Shown: one piece after another, positions 1 through 10,186 of the stretch
How the letters are laid out: the number at the start of each line of letters is the position of its first letter
Position numbering within the stretch: position 1 is the stretch's first letter
Assembly (NCBI GenBank): GCA_012729375.1
Contig: JAAYDE010000135.1
Location: 20,271-84,270, forward strand
Direction: 5' to 3'
DNA from: Deltaproteobacteria bacterium
Lineage (GTDB): Bacteria > Desulfobacterota > Desulfuromonadia > Desulfuromonadales > JAAYDE01
Length of the DNA: 64,000 nt
The notes under the pieces: model-generated
Databases searched by the model: none
Told to the model about the DNA's origin: nothing
What the model saw: only the letters and a program-made list of their open reading frames with translations
Translations under genes and position numbers: made by a program

Positions 1-182
1 ATTATCGTCGGCAGCTTGTTGAGGAAAAAGGCGAAGTAGAGATGCCATGCGGCATGATGTTCAATGAAATCATCGACCTTTTCGATGAAATCGACCAAAA
101 GATAGATCCCTGAAAAAGCCCCCAGGGCCAGGGAGAAAAAACGCAAAAACAAAAGGATGATGTAGCGGTCGAGAATCCTCAT
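1..182 (-). CDS. lptG: LptG-like LPS export permease (N-terminal part; runs off the window edge)
   Basis: Reverse strand reads MRILDRYIILLFLRFFSLALGAFSGIYLLVDFIEKVDDFIEHHAAWH...; the start overlaps the lptF stop (ATGA-type overlap, 179-182). Confidence 0.75.
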   Translation of the reverse strand, partial: MRILDRYIILLFLRFFSLALGAFSGIYLLVDFIEKVDDFIEHHAAWHLYFAFFLNKLPTI

Positions 183-1324
183 GTGGGGCTCTTGGTCCGG
201 CGGCGCAAGCAGTCGGCGAGGGACGGCAGTGAGATGTTTTTTTCCCTGGCGGCGCTGCGGAAAAGGAAAAGGCCGACACCCAGGAAGATGACATTGGGGG
301 CCCACATGAGGACAAGGGGAAGCGCCTTCTTTTCGAGGCAAAGGGTTTCAAAAAAGGATGACAGCAGATAATAGAAAAGGAAGATCACAAGGGAAAAGGC
401 GAAGCCCCCCATCCGTCCCGAACGGGGGGAATGGATGCCGAGAGGAATGCCGAGGAAGACGAAAAGCAGCGGGGCGCAGGGGGCGGCGAAGCGTTTGTGT
501 ACCTCGATCCACATTTTCCGGTTGATTTGAGGCTGGGCCAGGATTTCGTATAAGGACATTTCCTTTGGTGCCAGACGCCGTTCCCGGGCGTCACTTTTTT
601 CGGTGAAATCGAGTGTCAGCTGGTATTCCACGAAATTCAACAGCCGGTATTCGGCATCCTTTTTCTGTACCGCCCGGTTGTGAAGGGTGCCTTCCTGCAG
701 GAATATGGTGAAGGCCAGCGTGTCGGGATTGCTGAAGAGACGCCCGCTTCTGGCGGAAATGACCGAATTTTCCTGGGGATTGCGGTTGTCGGAGAGGAAT
801 ACTCCGGTCATCTGTCCGCTGCCGTCCACCTCCTGGGCGAAGAGGACCACATTCTTGAAGTCGTGGAAAAAGACCATCGGCTCAAGGCCTTTGCCGAGGC
901 GGTTCTGGAGAATGCGGAAAACCTGTTCCTTGAAATTCTTTTTCCCCTCGGGCTTGGCGGTGAAGGCGATGGCCGCCAGAGCCAAGGATGTCGCCAGGGC
1001 GATGGCGATAACCGGCAGGGTCATTTGACGGAGGCTGATGCCGGCGGATTTCATGGCGATGATCTCATGGTCGGCGGAAAGACGGGAAAAACCGACCAGG
1101 ATGCCGATCAGGAAAGCCATGCCGAGGGCGATATCGAGGAACGAAGGGAGCAGATAATAAAAAAGAAGGCCGATCTCTCCTAAGGGAACCCCTTTGTTGA
1201 TGACCAGATCGGTCAGTTTCAGGAGGTTGCCCATGAGCAGGACGAAGGTGAGAATGGCCAGGCTGATTCCCATGGGAACGACTATTTCACGACAGATATA
1301 TTTTTGGATGCGCCTGGCGGACAT
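179..1324 (-). CDS. lptF: LptF-like LPS export permease (YjgP/YjgQ family); start trimmed to MSARRIQKYICREI
   Basis: Multi-TM permease with N-terminal ICREIVVPMGISLAILTFVLLMGNLLKLTDLVINKGVP and C-terminal TM pair; overlaps lptG. Confidence 0.85.
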   Translation of the reverse strand: MSARRIQKYICREIVVPMGISLAILTFVLLMGNLLKLTDLVINKGVPLGEIGLLFYYLLPSFLDIALGMAFLIGILVGFSRLSADHEIIAMKSAGISLRQMTLPVIAIALATSLALAAIAFTAKPEGKKNFKEQVFRILQNRLGKGLEPMVFFHDFKNVVLFAQEVDGSGQMTGVFLSDNRNPQENSVISARSGRLFSNPDTLAFTIFLQEGTLHNRAVQKKDAEYRLLNFVEYQLTLDFTEKSDARERRLAPKEMSLYEILAQPQINRKMWIEVHKRFAAPCAPLLFVFLGIPLGIHSPRSGRMGGFAFSLVIFLFYYLLSSFFETLCLEKKALPLVLMWAPNVIFLGVGLFLFRSAAREKNISLPSLADCLRRRTKSPT

Positions 1325-1597
1325 GATGGCGCATTCTATTACAGATTCCGCGGGGAAGTAAACCGCAACGGGTGGCAACCCCGCCGCAGCGGGAGGGTTG
1401 TTATGACAGTGGATTAATTTTTGCAGGAAGATTTTCCAGATTGCTATTCTGCAATCTGGCCAGGCGCTGCTGGAAAAGTTGTTTGCCAGGGAGAATCGGT
1501 CCGGCGGTGAGGACATCAGAGAAGGCACCCGTTGTTGGGGTGATCTTCACCATGTTTCTTAAACATATAAAATAGTTGGAAAAAATTTTTGGCACTA

Positions 1598-1626
1598 TTG
1601 ACAGTCCAGGTATCCCTTTATATGCT
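1598..1626 (+). promoter_or_regulatory. sigma70-type promoter upstream of the IHF/HU gene (TTGACA-N17-TATGCT)
   Basis: TTGACA 1598-1603, 17-nt spacer, TATGCT 1621-1626. Confidence 0.6.
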
Positions 1627-1761
1627 TAATGTCAATTGACGACCCGACAAAGTTAACATTTCCCAGGGGAAATCGGCAGGTTTCGAGTTTTTCTCTGGTG
1701 CTGGTTCAGGAGTTGGTTCTGAGAAGGGTTGCATTCCTATCCGTGGTTTTCAGGAGGATCC

Positions 1762-2049
1762 ATGAACAAGTCGGAACTGGTTGAAGCTTTGTGCCTCGCC
1801 AAGGGGTTGACCTACAAAAAGTCTGAGGGAATCGTCAATCTGATTTTTGACTCCATGGCGGAGACGCTGATCCGGGGCGAAAGGATAGAAATCCGCGGCT
1901 TCGGAAGTTTTGTCGTCAAGGATTACAAGGCCTATGCCGGGCGTAACCCTAAAACCGGTGAGATGATTCACGTCAAGCCCAAAAAACTGCCTTTTTTCAA
2001 GGTCGGAAAAGAACTGCGTGACATGGTAAACCAGAAGGGAAAGCCTTGA
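1762..2049 (+). CDS. Integration host factor/HU family DNA-binding protein (IHF beta-like)
   Basis: MNKSELVEALCLAKGLTYKKSEGIVNLIFDSMAETLIRGERIEIRGFGSFVVKDYKAYAGRNPKTGE...; GRNPKTGE motif; RBS AGGAGG. Confidence 0.9.
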   Translation: MNKSELVEALCLAKGLTYKKSEGIVNLIFDSMAETLIRGERIEIRGFGSFVVKDYKAYAGRNPKTGEMIHVKPKKLPFFKVGKELRDMVNQKGKP

Positions 2050-2236
2050 CCGGTTCGCACTATCCCCAATTTTCAGCAGTCTGTTGAATGGATTTCTGCA
2101 GAGCGTCCCTTTCCTGCCGGCCTTGAGATGATCGGGTTTGGCGACACCCTATGAACGGGCGGGGGGGGAAACCGGGGCGCTTTTCTCTTGCCGCCTATTC
2201 TGTCTTTTCGCCAAAAATTGCCGGGAAGCCTGTCGG

Positions 2237-2731
2237 ATGACCGAGTTTTTTAAATCCGTTGAAGAATGTCCTTTGCTGAAAGATCTCAGCGGCAAAGAGA
2301 AAAACCATCTGGCTGCCAGTTTTTCGGTGAAAAAGGTCTCCCAGGGAAAGGTTATCTTTCTGGAAAATATGCCGGGAGAGTCCCTCTACATAATTCTCCG
2401 GGGGGCGGTAAAGGTTTCCCGAATGCTGACCGACGGCAAGGAAAAGACCATGACCATTCTGACTCCCCCGGAAATGTTCGGTGAACTGGCCATTCTGGGC
2501 GAAACGCCTCGCGCCGCTACCGTATCCGTTGTGGAAGATGCGGAATTTCTCTGCTTCGGGAAAGGTGATTTCGATCTGTTGTGTAAACACCATCCCCAAA
2601 TCGCCTTGAAGATCCTCAGGAACATTCTCGGTCTGCTGGCGCGAAAAAGCCTGGAAAGCTGTTTGGATAACCGGTTGTTCCTCAGGTGGTGTTTCGGTGA
2701 TGAAGGTAGTGCCGGCGCCGAGGCATCCTGA
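2237..2731 (+). CDS. Cyclic nucleotide-binding (CRP/FNR-like) domain protein, apparently without a C-terminal HTH
   Basis: FKSVEECPLLKDLSGKEKNHLAASFSVKKVSQGKVIFLENMPGESLYIILRGAVKVSR...ILTPPEMFGELAILGETPRAATVSV. Confidence 0.8.
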   Translation: MTEFFKSVEECPLLKDLSGKEKNHLAASFSVKKVSQGKVIFLENMPGESLYIILRGAVKVSRMLTDGKEKTMTILTPPEMFGELAILGETPRAATVSVVEDAEFLCFGKGDFDLLCKHHPQIALKILRNILGLLARKSLESCLDNRLFLRWCFGDEGSAGAEAS

Positions 2732-2809
2732 TGTTTCCTGCCGGTTCCGGAATCCCTTTCTTCTTTTGCTCCCTCCAGTCGGATTTGCCTTTAATCCGTC
2801 CATTGTCCA

Positions 2810-2838
2810 TTGAAAAATGGCTTCCCTTCAGTTATAGT
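2810..2838 (+). promoter_or_regulatory. sigma70-type promoter (TTGAAA-N17-TATAGT) for the Na/Pi cotransporter
   Basis: TTGAAA 2810-2815, 17-nt spacer, TATAGT 2833-2838. Confidence 0.55.
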
Positions 2839-2918
2839 CCTGGCGGTTTTCGCCTTTTTTATGGATTTTTTCGGCGACGGTGCCGATCGTCCCGATCCTG
2901 TTATTCCCGAAAGCAGCG

Positions 2919-4607
2919 ATGGCTCCTTTTCTTACCCAAAGCGTATTTTTCGGTGTCATAGGCGGTCTCGGCCTCTTTATCTTCGGCATGAAAATCATGT
3001 CCGAAGGCTTGCAGAAAGTTGCCGGCGACCGCATCCGCAAAATCCTCGCCGCCTTGACCAACAACCGTCTCGTGGGCATGCTGGTGGGAATAGCGGTCAC
3101 CGCGCTGATCCAGTCTTCCAGCGCCACCACGGTCATGGTGGTGGGATTCGTCAACGCCGGCCTGATGTCTCTGGTGCAGTCGATCGGTGTCATTCTCGGT
3201 GCCAATATCGGCACCACCGTCACCGCCCAGCTCATCGCCTTCAACATCACCCAATACGCCCTGCCCGCCATTGCCCTCGGCGTCGGCCTGAAACTTTTCG
3301 CCCGCAAGAAAAAATGGACCTATTTCGGGGAGGTTATCCTCGGTTTCGGGATCCTTTTCTTCGGCCTGGCGGTCATGAAGGACTCCCTCGGCCCGATCAA
3401 GGACAGCGAGGCCTTCCGCGCCCTTTTCCTCTTTATCGGTGACAACCATCTGCTGGGCATCATGCTGGGGGCGCTGATCACCCTGATTCTGCAGAGCAGC
3501 AGCGCCACCATCGGTATCACCATGGCGCTGGCAGCCAACGGCTTGCTCTCCTTCGAAGGCAGCGTGGCATTGATCATGGGTGAAAACATCGGCACCACCA
3601 TCACCGCCAACCTCGCCGCCATCGGCACCAATCTGGCGGCCAGAAGAACCGCCCTTTGCCACTTCCTGTTCAACTTTTTCGGCGTCTGTTACATGCTGCT
3701 CCTGTTTCCCCTGTTCCTCAGTTTCGTCAATTCGGTAACTCCCGGCGATGCCGATTTCATTATCCAGACCCAGCAACAGGCCACCGCCATGGGCATGCAC
3801 ATCGGCGACAAACCCTACATCGCCCGCCACATCGCCAACACCCACACCCTGTTCAACATCATCAATACGATGGTCTTCATTCCGCTGGTGGGATTTCTGG
3901 CCAAGGTCTCGACCCTGCTGATCCGGGGAGAGGACGTGGTCACCGAATTTCGCCTCAAATATCTGGATACCCGCGTTCTCAACACCCCCCCCATCGCTTT
4001 GGGGCAGGCCCGCTCCGAGACCGTGCGCATGGCTCGGTTGGCCATATCTTTTCTGGAGGAGACCAACCGTTTTCTTCTGGAACCCGACGAACAGAAAATC
4101 AAGGACCTGCAAAAAACCGAGGAGTACATCGATCTGCTGCAGAAGGAGATCACCAACTTTCTGGTGCTTCTCTCCCAGCAGTCCATCACTTCCGAGGTTT
4201 CCCGGGAGATCGCTTCGCTGATGCACATGGTCAACGACCTGGAGAGAGTGGGAGACCATTGTGAGAATCTCTGGGAGTTGCGGCAGCGCGCCAAAGACCA
4301 GAAGATCGCTTTTTCCGAAACCGCTCAGATGGAGATCAGTGAGCTGTGCCAGTTGACTCAGGACTTTCTGGCTTTTGTGGTGCAGGGTCTGGAAAAGCGC
4401 GACAAGACCATCGGCCTCAAATCCCAGCAAATGGAAAACAGCATCGACCGCCTGGAAGAAACCCTCCGCAACAACCACATCAACCGCCTCAATACCGGGG
4501 AGTGCAATGTTTTGTCCGGTTTGATCTACATCGATATGCTGCATAATTTCGAGAAGATCGGCGACCACACCTTCAATCTTTCCGAAGCCGTCATCGGTGT
4601 AAAATAA
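2919..4607 (+). CDS. Na/Pi cotransporter family protein with C-terminal PhoU-like domain
   Basis: Two QSSSATTxxxxG / GENIGTTxTA-type inverted repeats and a helical PhoU-like C-terminus. Confidence 0.9.
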   Translation: MAPFLTQSVFFGVIGGLGLFIFGMKIMSEGLQKVAGDRIRKILAALTNNRLVGMLVGIAVTALIQSSSATTVMVVGFVNAGLMSLVQSIGVILGANIGTTVTAQLIAFNITQYALPAIALGVGLKLFARKKKWTYFGEVILGFGILFFGLAVMKDSLGPIKDSEAFRALFLFIGDNHLLGIMLGALITLILQSSSATIGITMALAANGLLSFEGSVALIMGENIGTTITANLAAIGTNLAARRTALCHFLFNFFGVCYMLLLFPLFLSFVNSVTPGDADFIIQTQQQATAMGMHIGDKPYIARHIANTHTLFNIINTMVFIPLVGFLAKVSTLLIRGEDVVTEFRLKYLDTRVLNTPPIALGQARSETVRMARLAISFLEETNRFLLEPDEQKIKDLQKTEEYIDLLQKEITNFLVLLSQQSITSEVSREIASLMHMVNDLERVGDHCENLWELRQRAKDQKIAFSETAQMEISELCQLTQDFLAFVVQGLEKRDKTIGLKSQQMENSIDRLEETLRNNHINRLNTGECNVLSGLIYIDMLHNFEKIGDHTFNLSEAVIGVK

Positions 4608-4743
4608 CCCATGCCGAACCGAGGGCTGGTCGAAATATTTTGAAATTTCCTGCAATTCCCGGTAATGTTTTCAAGGTATCGGCATGGTGTCGATGCGGTC
4701 GGCAAGGCGACTGCAAATACCCGCTTTTGGATGAGGTCCACCT

Positions 4744-6048
4744 ATGATCTGGAATGATGAATTTGAAACCCTGCCCCGGGAGGCCCTTGAGTCTCTGCAA
4801 CTGAAACGCCTCAGAAACGTTGTCGATAGGGTTTACAACACGGTTCCCTTTTACCGCCGCTCCTTCGATGAACACGGCGTCAAACCCGACCGGATCCACT
4901 CCCTGGATGATCTGCGGCGGCTGCCCTTCACCCTGAAGCAGGATATGCGGGACAGCTATCCCTACGGGCTTTTTTCCGTTCCCCTGGACCAGATCGTGCG
5001 GATTCACGCCTCTTCCGGCACTACCGGCAAGCCGACGGTGGTCGGTTACACCCGCCGCGATATCGACAACTGGGCGGAGCTGATGGCCCGTTCCTTTGTC
5101 GCCGCCGGCGCCCATCGCGGCGATGTGATCCACAACGCCTACGGCTACGGACTTTTCACGGGTGGCCTGGGCGCCCATTACGGGGCCGAAAAACTGGGAG
5201 CATCGGTCATCCCCATGTCGGGGGGGAACACCAAGAAACAGATTCTGATCATGCATGATTTCGGTTCCACGGTGATCACCTGCACCCCCTCCTATTCCCT
5301 CTATCTGGCGGAAGCCATCCGCGAGGAAGGGTTAGATATCAGAGATTTCAAGCTGCGTATCGGCATTTTGGGCGCCGAGCCATGGAGTGAGTCGATGCGC
5401 GACGAAATCGAAGCGAAGCTGAACATCAAGGCCATCGACATCTACGGTCTCTCCGAAATCATGGGGCCCGGCGTGGCCATTGAGTGTGTCGACGCCCAGC
5501 ACGGTCTGCATATCTGGGAAGATCATTTCCTGGCTGAAATCATCGACCCCGACAGCGGCGAAATCCTGCCTCCGGGGGAGCGGGGCGAGCTGGTGATCAC
5601 CACCCTGACCAAGGAAGGGATTCCCCTGATCCGCTACCGGACCCGGGATATCACCCGCCTCATTCCCGAACCCTGTATCTGCGGCCGGACCCATAACCGG
5701 CTGGCGAGGATGAGCGGCCGCTCCGACGACATGCTGATCATCCGCGGCGTCAACGTCTTCCCCTCGCAGATCGAGAGTGTGCTGATCAATATCAAGGGTA
5801 TCGAGCCCCATTACCAGCTGATTGTCGACCGCGAAGGAAGCCTGGACACCCTTGAAGTCCAGGTGGAGGTCAATGAACGGACTTTCTCCGACGAGGTCAA
5901 GGTTCTGCAGACCCTAACCTTCCGGATTCAGAAGGAGATCAAGGATCTGCTCGGCATCACCTGCAAAGTCAAGCTGGTGGAACCGAAAACCATCACTCGC
6001 AGCGAAGGGAAGGCCAAACGGGTTATCGACCGGCGGCCCCCTGCCTGA
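4744..6048 (+). CDS. paaK: Phenylacetate-CoA ligase (adenylate-forming)
   Basis: [16 protein letters not shown] motif, [31 protein letters not shown]-type C-terminus. Confidence 0.9.
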   Translation: MIWNDEFETLPREALESLQLKRLRNVVDRVYNTVPFYRRSFDEHGVKPDRIHSLDDLRRLPFTLKQDMRDSYPYGLFSVPLDQIVRIHASSGTTGKPTVVGYTRRDIDNWAELMARSFVAAGAHRGDVIHNAYGYGLFTGGLGAHYGAEKLGASVIPMSGGNTKKQILIMHDFGSTVITCTPSYSLYLAEAIREEGLDIRDFKLRIGILGAEPWSESMRDEIEAKLNIKAIDIYGLSEIMGPGVAIECVDAQHGLHIWEDHFLAEIIDPDSGEILPPGERGELVITTLTKEGIPLIRYRTRDITRLIPEPCICGRTHNRLARMSGRSDDMLIIRGVNVFPSQIESVLINIKGIEPHYQLIVDREGSLDTLEVQVEVNERTFSDEVKVLQTLTFRIQKEIKDLLGITCKVKLVEPKTITRSEGKAKRVIDRRPPA

Positions 6049-6078
6049 TACGGCAAACACCATCCCAAAGGAGGGGCT

Positions 6079-6510
6079 ATGAAAGTCAACCAGATCTCCA
6101 TCTTCGTGGAGAATAAAAAGGGAAGACTGGCGGAGGTGACCAAAATTCTCGGCGAGGCGGGGGTCAATATCCGGGCGCTTTTTTTGGCGGATACTTCCGA
6201 TTTCGGTGTCCTGCGTCTGATTGTCAACGACAGCGACCAGGCTCAGGAGGTGCTTCGCAAGAACGGTATTACCGTCAGCAAGACGGAAGTTGTGGCCGTA
6301 GCGGTGCCGGATCATCCCGCCGGTCTCTACAGCGTGCTTGAACCCTTGCAGCAAAGAGGGATCAACGTCGAATACATGTACGCCTTCGTGGACCATTATG
6401 GCGACAAAGCGATTGTGATTTTCCGCTTCGACAACAGCGACGAAGCGATCCGGGTTCTGACCGAACACGGCATCGCCGTCCTTCCGGCGGATAAAATATA
6501 CGGGATATAA
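6079..6510 (+). CDS. Tandem ACT-domain protein
   Basis: MKVNQISIFVENKKGRLAEVTKILGEAGVNIRALFLADTSDFGVLRLIV...; located directly after paaK. Confidence 0.85.
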   Translation: MKVNQISIFVENKKGRLAEVTKILGEAGVNIRALFLADTSDFGVLRLIVNDSDQAQEVLRKNGITVSKTEVVAVAVPDHPAGLYSVLEPLQQRGINVEYMYAFVDHYGDKAIVIFRFDNSDEAIRVLTEHGIAVLPADKIYGI

Positions 6511-6656
6511 AGAAAAAACCAATAGGTGAAATTGATTTCTCAAGGTAGTTTCCGGTTTCTTGGCGAGGGTTTTGGGAAGGTTTTCTCCTGGTTTTAGGGG
6601 CGGTCTTTCCTCTTGACATTTGCATCAAAACTGCACATAATCCGCACCTGTTGGTT

Positions 6657-6735
<79 letters not shown>

Positions 6736-6758
6736 TAAACCAACAAGATTACGGCAAG

Positions 6759-6807
6759 CAAAAAAAGGGGCCTGTGAGCCGATTTCTCACAGGCCCCTTT
6801 TTTTGCT
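6759..6807. terminator. Bidirectional intrinsic terminator between tRNA-Pro and the converging radical SAM gene
   Basis: AAAAAAAGGGGCCTGTGAG-CCGATTT-CTCACAGGCCCCTTTTTTT. Confidence 0.9.
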
Positions 6808-6828
6808 TTTTCCTTTGAAAAAGGCGCT

Positions 6829-8370
6829 TCAAAGGGTATTGCCAGATGGAAATTGACATCCCATGTGCAGAAACGGGGCGTGGTTGGAGGTGAAGAGTGG
6901 CGGGTCCCGGTGGAGGATGGGGCGTATCGCCGGGTCCCGCTTGAATTCCCTGTCCAGGAAAAGGCGCACCTCTTTACGGTTCCACCCCCGGGGATGTTCG
7001 AAATCCCGGTAGAGGGAGAGGTCGCCGTCGTAGAAAGGCCGCGTGGCGAGACCGGAAGATGGCCCGTTGATGGCGGGGAGATTGAAAACGGCGAGGTTGA
7101 GAAAGGTGATGGCCGCGGCATGACGACGGGTGAAGGCGAGGGTTTTTCGCGCTGCGGCGAGGGTTTCCGCGGGGGTGCCGAAGAGCAGATAGACATAGGT
7201 GGCGATTCCGGCGCTGTGCAGAGCGGCTAAGGCTCGGGAGGCGACCTGGAGCTCGATGCCCTTGTCCATTTTTTCGAGGACGGTTTCATCCCCCGATTCG
7301 ATGCCCAGTTTGAGCATGACACAGCCGGAGCGGCGCAGGGCGCGGCAGAAATCCCTGTCGGCGATGAGTTCCGTGACCCGGGCGAACCCGTACCAGGGCG
7401 CCGGCAGCGGTCGTGCCGCCAGAACCTGGAGAAGTGTGGGGCTGATGGCGTTGTCCAGAAAATGGATCAGGCAAGGGGCGGTTGCCGCCGCGAGCCGGTC
7501 GATATCCGCCATTACCTGGTTTGGTGAAATGGCGGCGTAGGGGTTTCCTTCGGCCTGTTCCGGGCAAAAGGAGCAGCGTTTCCACCAGCAGCCGCTGGCT
7601 GCGGCATAGGGGAGGATGAAGCCGGGGGCCAAATAAGGGTTGGCGGCCAGCCTCCCATAGTCAGGAGACGAATGACCCGCCTGGGCCTTTAGGCCCAGCA
7701 GGGAACAAAGAGATTCCTCCCCGGGGCCGGCGACGAGGTGCTCCACCAGTCCTGAAAACGGGTTGCGCCATTCCGGCTGTCTCATCCATGAGGTCATCAG
7801 CCCCCCGCCGACGACCAGAGGCAGTTCCGGGAAGCGTTTTTTTAGAAAGCCGATCATGGCGAAGGTGGTGAGCGCCTGGCTGAGGTAATTGAGGGAAAAA
7901 CCGACGAGGGATGGATTTTTCTTCTCCACGAGAGTTGACAGGCGCCCAGCGAACCAGGGGTAGAAGGGGTTTTTTTCCGGACCGGCCGCGGCCCGCAGGA
8001 GATCGGCGCTGTTCAGCGGCGACAGGGAAGCCTCTTCGTAGTTGGCCAGGGTCAGGGTAGCGCCATGGGCTGCTCCCGCCAGCAACAGCGCGCGGCCGAC
8101 ATCGGCCACCGCCCGCTTGTAACGGTCCAGGTTGGCATAAAGAAGACGGGAGCGAAGGGCGGCCAGGTTATCCTTCAGCTTGTTGCACGCCTGTCGCGAC
8201 CAGGTATCCTGCGGTTGGTGGGGAGCGTTCAGCAGATAAAGCAAGCCCTCCAGGTTGCCATCGACGACAGTGAAGGGGTAGCGGTGCGCGGCCAACACTC
8301 CGGCGAGTTTGGCGATGCCCGCCGGGGGTTCACAGGGTTTGGCGACAGGGGGATTAATCAGTATCAGCAT
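6829..8370 (-). CDS. Radical SAM protein (B12-binding-like N-terminus) with a CX4CX2C cluster motif
   Basis: MLILINPPVAKPCEPPAGIAKLAGVL...; SGCWWKRCSFCPEQ; LKLGIESGDETVLEKMDKG; start trimmed to 8370. Confidence 0.8.
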   Translation of the reverse strand: MLILINPPVAKPCEPPAGIAKLAGVLAAHRYPFTVVDGNLEGLLYLLNAPHQPQDTWSRQACNKLKDNLAALRSRLLYANLDRYKRAVADVGRALLLAGAAHGATLTLANYEEASLSPLNSADLLRAAAGPEKNPFYPWFAGRLSTLVEKKNPSLVGFSLNYLSQALTTFAMIGFLKKRFPELPLVVGGGLMTSWMRQPEWRNPFSGLVEHLVAGPGEESLCSLLGLKAQAGHSSPDYGRLAANPYLAPGFILPYAAASGCWWKRCSFCPEQAEGNPYAAISPNQVMADIDRLAAATAPCLIHFLDNAISPTLLQVLAARPLPAPWYGFARVTELIADRDFCRALRRSGCVMLKLGIESGDETVLEKMDKGIELQVASRALAALHSAGIATYVYLLFGTPAETLAAARKTLAFTRRHAAAITFLNLAVFNLPAINGPSSGLATRPFYDGDLSLYRDFEHPRGWNRKEVRLFLDREFKRDPAIRPILHRDPPLFTSNHAPFLHMGCQFPSGNTL

Positions 8371-8595
8371 GGCGTCCGGACTGCCGAAAAGGGCGGTGCC
8401 TTTGCGGGTATGGCGGCGATAAGTGATTGCGTTGAATGTTGAAAAGTATATGCTTACGCCCATGAGGAACAACCCGGGCAAGTATAATACATGCCCAGCT
8501 CCCAGGTCTATTCCGGGGGAATGAGCAAAAACTAATCGCCAGCGGATTTTTTGAACCGCAAAAAATTCCTATTACTGTTTTGGGTAGGGGGAGAT

Positions 8596-9141
8596 ATGAC
8601 CAAAAAAGCTTTGTTGGTTTTGGCCGACGGATTTGAGGAAATAGAGGCGGTAGTCCCCATCGACCTGTTGCGCCGGGCCGGCATCGATCTGGTGACAGCG
8701 GGACTGAAAAAAGAATGGGTTCAGGGACGCCAGGGGGTTACCCTCAAGGCCGACACGGTGCTCAACCGGGTCATCGGCCTTTTCGATGCCCTTATCCTTC
8801 CCGGCGGTCCCGGCCATAAGGCGCTGATGGAATCGGACAGGGTGCTGCGCCTGACCGAGGATTATTTCCGGGATAAAATCCTCTGCTGCGCCATCTGCGC
8901 AGCCCCCAGGGTTTTTGCCGCGGCAGGGATTCTCGATGGAAAACGTTTCACTTGCTATCCCGGTTCCCTCGACGATTTTGGTAACGGGGAATATGTCCCC
9001 GCAGAGGTGGTTCGCGATGGAAATATCATCACCAGCGCCGGGCCGGGCACGGCGGTACCCTTTTCCCTGTCTATCATTGAGGCCCTTCTCGGGGAGGCCA
9101 AGGCCGCCGCAGTGAAGGCACAGATCCTTTATCACGACTGA
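8596..9141 (+). CDS. DJ-1/PfpI family protein
   Basis: KKALLVLADGFEEIEAVVPIDLLRRAG...LPGGPGHKAL...CCAICAAPRVFAAAGIL. Confidence 0.9.
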   Translation: MTKKALLVLADGFEEIEAVVPIDLLRRAGIDLVTAGLKKEWVQGRQGVTLKADTVLNRVIGLFDALILPGGPGHKALMESDRVLRLTEDYFRDKILCCAICAAPRVFAAAGILDGKRFTCYPGSLDDFGNGEYVPAEVVRDGNIITSAGPGTAVPFSLSIIEALLGEAKAAAVKAQILYHD

Positions 9142-9150
9142 AAAATAGCT

Positions 9151-10122
9151 ATGTTTCTTCCCCTGCTGGCCGTCGTCGTCGGCCTCCTGCTGCTGATCTG
9201 GAGTGCCGATCGGTTTGTCGATGGCGCCTCGGCCGTGGCCCATCACGCCGGAATGTCGCCCCTGCTCATCGGCATGCTGATCGTCGGTTTCGGTACCTCG
9301 GCCCCGGAAATGGTGGTTTCCGCGTTTTCCGCCGCCCAGGGGAATCCCGGACTGGCCCTGGGAAACGCTTACGGCTCCAATATCGCCAACATCGCCCTGA
9401 TTCTGGGTACAGCGGCACTGATCCGGCCGCTGGCCATTCATGCCCGTGTCCTGAAAAAGGAATTGCCGGTTTTAAGCCTGGTAACCCTGCTCGCTGTTTT
9501 TCAGCTTAAGGACGGTTTTCTGTCACGGGCCGATGCCTGGGCCCTGCTGTCCGTGTTTGCCGTTTTGATGCTGTGGGCGATTCTGCCGGTGGTGGCCCAG
9601 TCCCGATCCGGGCTGGTCAAGGAAGTTCAGAAGGCCGCCCAGGCTGAGGTCATTCCTCTAAGACAGGGCTTGATCTATCTGCTGGTTGGTCTTCTCGCCC
9701 TGGTGGGTAGTTCCCGGTTGCTGGTTTGGGGAGCCGTTGCCATCGCTGAAGGGTTTGGCATCAGCGACCTCATCATCGGCTTGACCATCGTCGCCGTCGG
9801 CACCTCTTTGCCCGAACTGGCCTCATCGGCGGCGGCGGCCCGCAAGGGGGCCCATGATATCGCTCTGGGAAATGTTCTCGGATCCAATCTTTTCAATACT
9901 TTGGCGGTAGTTGGCATCGCCGGCGCCATCCATCCCCTGGAAGTGTCCCCCGAGGTTCTGTATCGCGACTGTCTGGTCATGGGGCTGTTGACCTTATCCC
10001 TGTTTTTTATGGGTTACAGGCCCAAGAGCTGCGGACAGATCGGACGCGTCAAGGGTGCCCTCCTTGTTGTTGCCTACCTGGCCTACAACGGACTGTTGAT
10101 CTGGTCCGTTCTGCGAGGTTGA
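9151..10122 (+). CDS. Calcium/sodium antiporter (CaCA, YrbG-like)
   Basis: Duplicated GTSAPEMVVS / GTSLPELASS and GNAYGSNIANI / GNVLGSNLFNT alpha-repeats. Confidence 0.9.
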   Translation: MFLPLLAVVVGLLLLIWSADRFVDGASAVAHHAGMSPLLIGMLIVGFGTSAPEMVVSAFSAAQGNPGLALGNAYGSNIANIALILGTAALIRPLAIHARVLKKELPVLSLVTLLAVFQLKDGFLSRADAWALLSVFAVLMLWAILPVVAQSRSGLVKEVQKAAQAEVIPLRQGLIYLLVGLLALVGSSRLLVWGAVAIAEGFGISDLIIGLTIVAVGTSLPELASSAAAARKGAHDIALGNVLGSNLFNTLAVVGIAGAIHPLEVSPEVLYRDCLVMGLLTLSLFFMGYRPKSCGQIGRVKGALLVVAYLAYNGLLIWSVLRG

Positions 10123-10186
10123 GAGAGCTTTTCACCTGACCAGGCCGTTCCGGCCTGTATTAAGTGTTTTCCCTGCGCCGCAGATT

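Noticed and set aside
2237-2731. Frameshifted CRP/FNR gene that lost its HTH
   Set aside because: The other frames downstream of the cNMP domain do not show an HTH, so a stand-alone cyclic-nucleotide domain protein is the simpler reading
2901-4655. 584-aa minus-strand ORF antisense to the Na/Pi cotransporter
   Set aside because: Composition (D/H/G/Q-rich, no fold motifs) is typical of a shadow frame opposite a GC-rich real gene; the sense frame has clear family motifs
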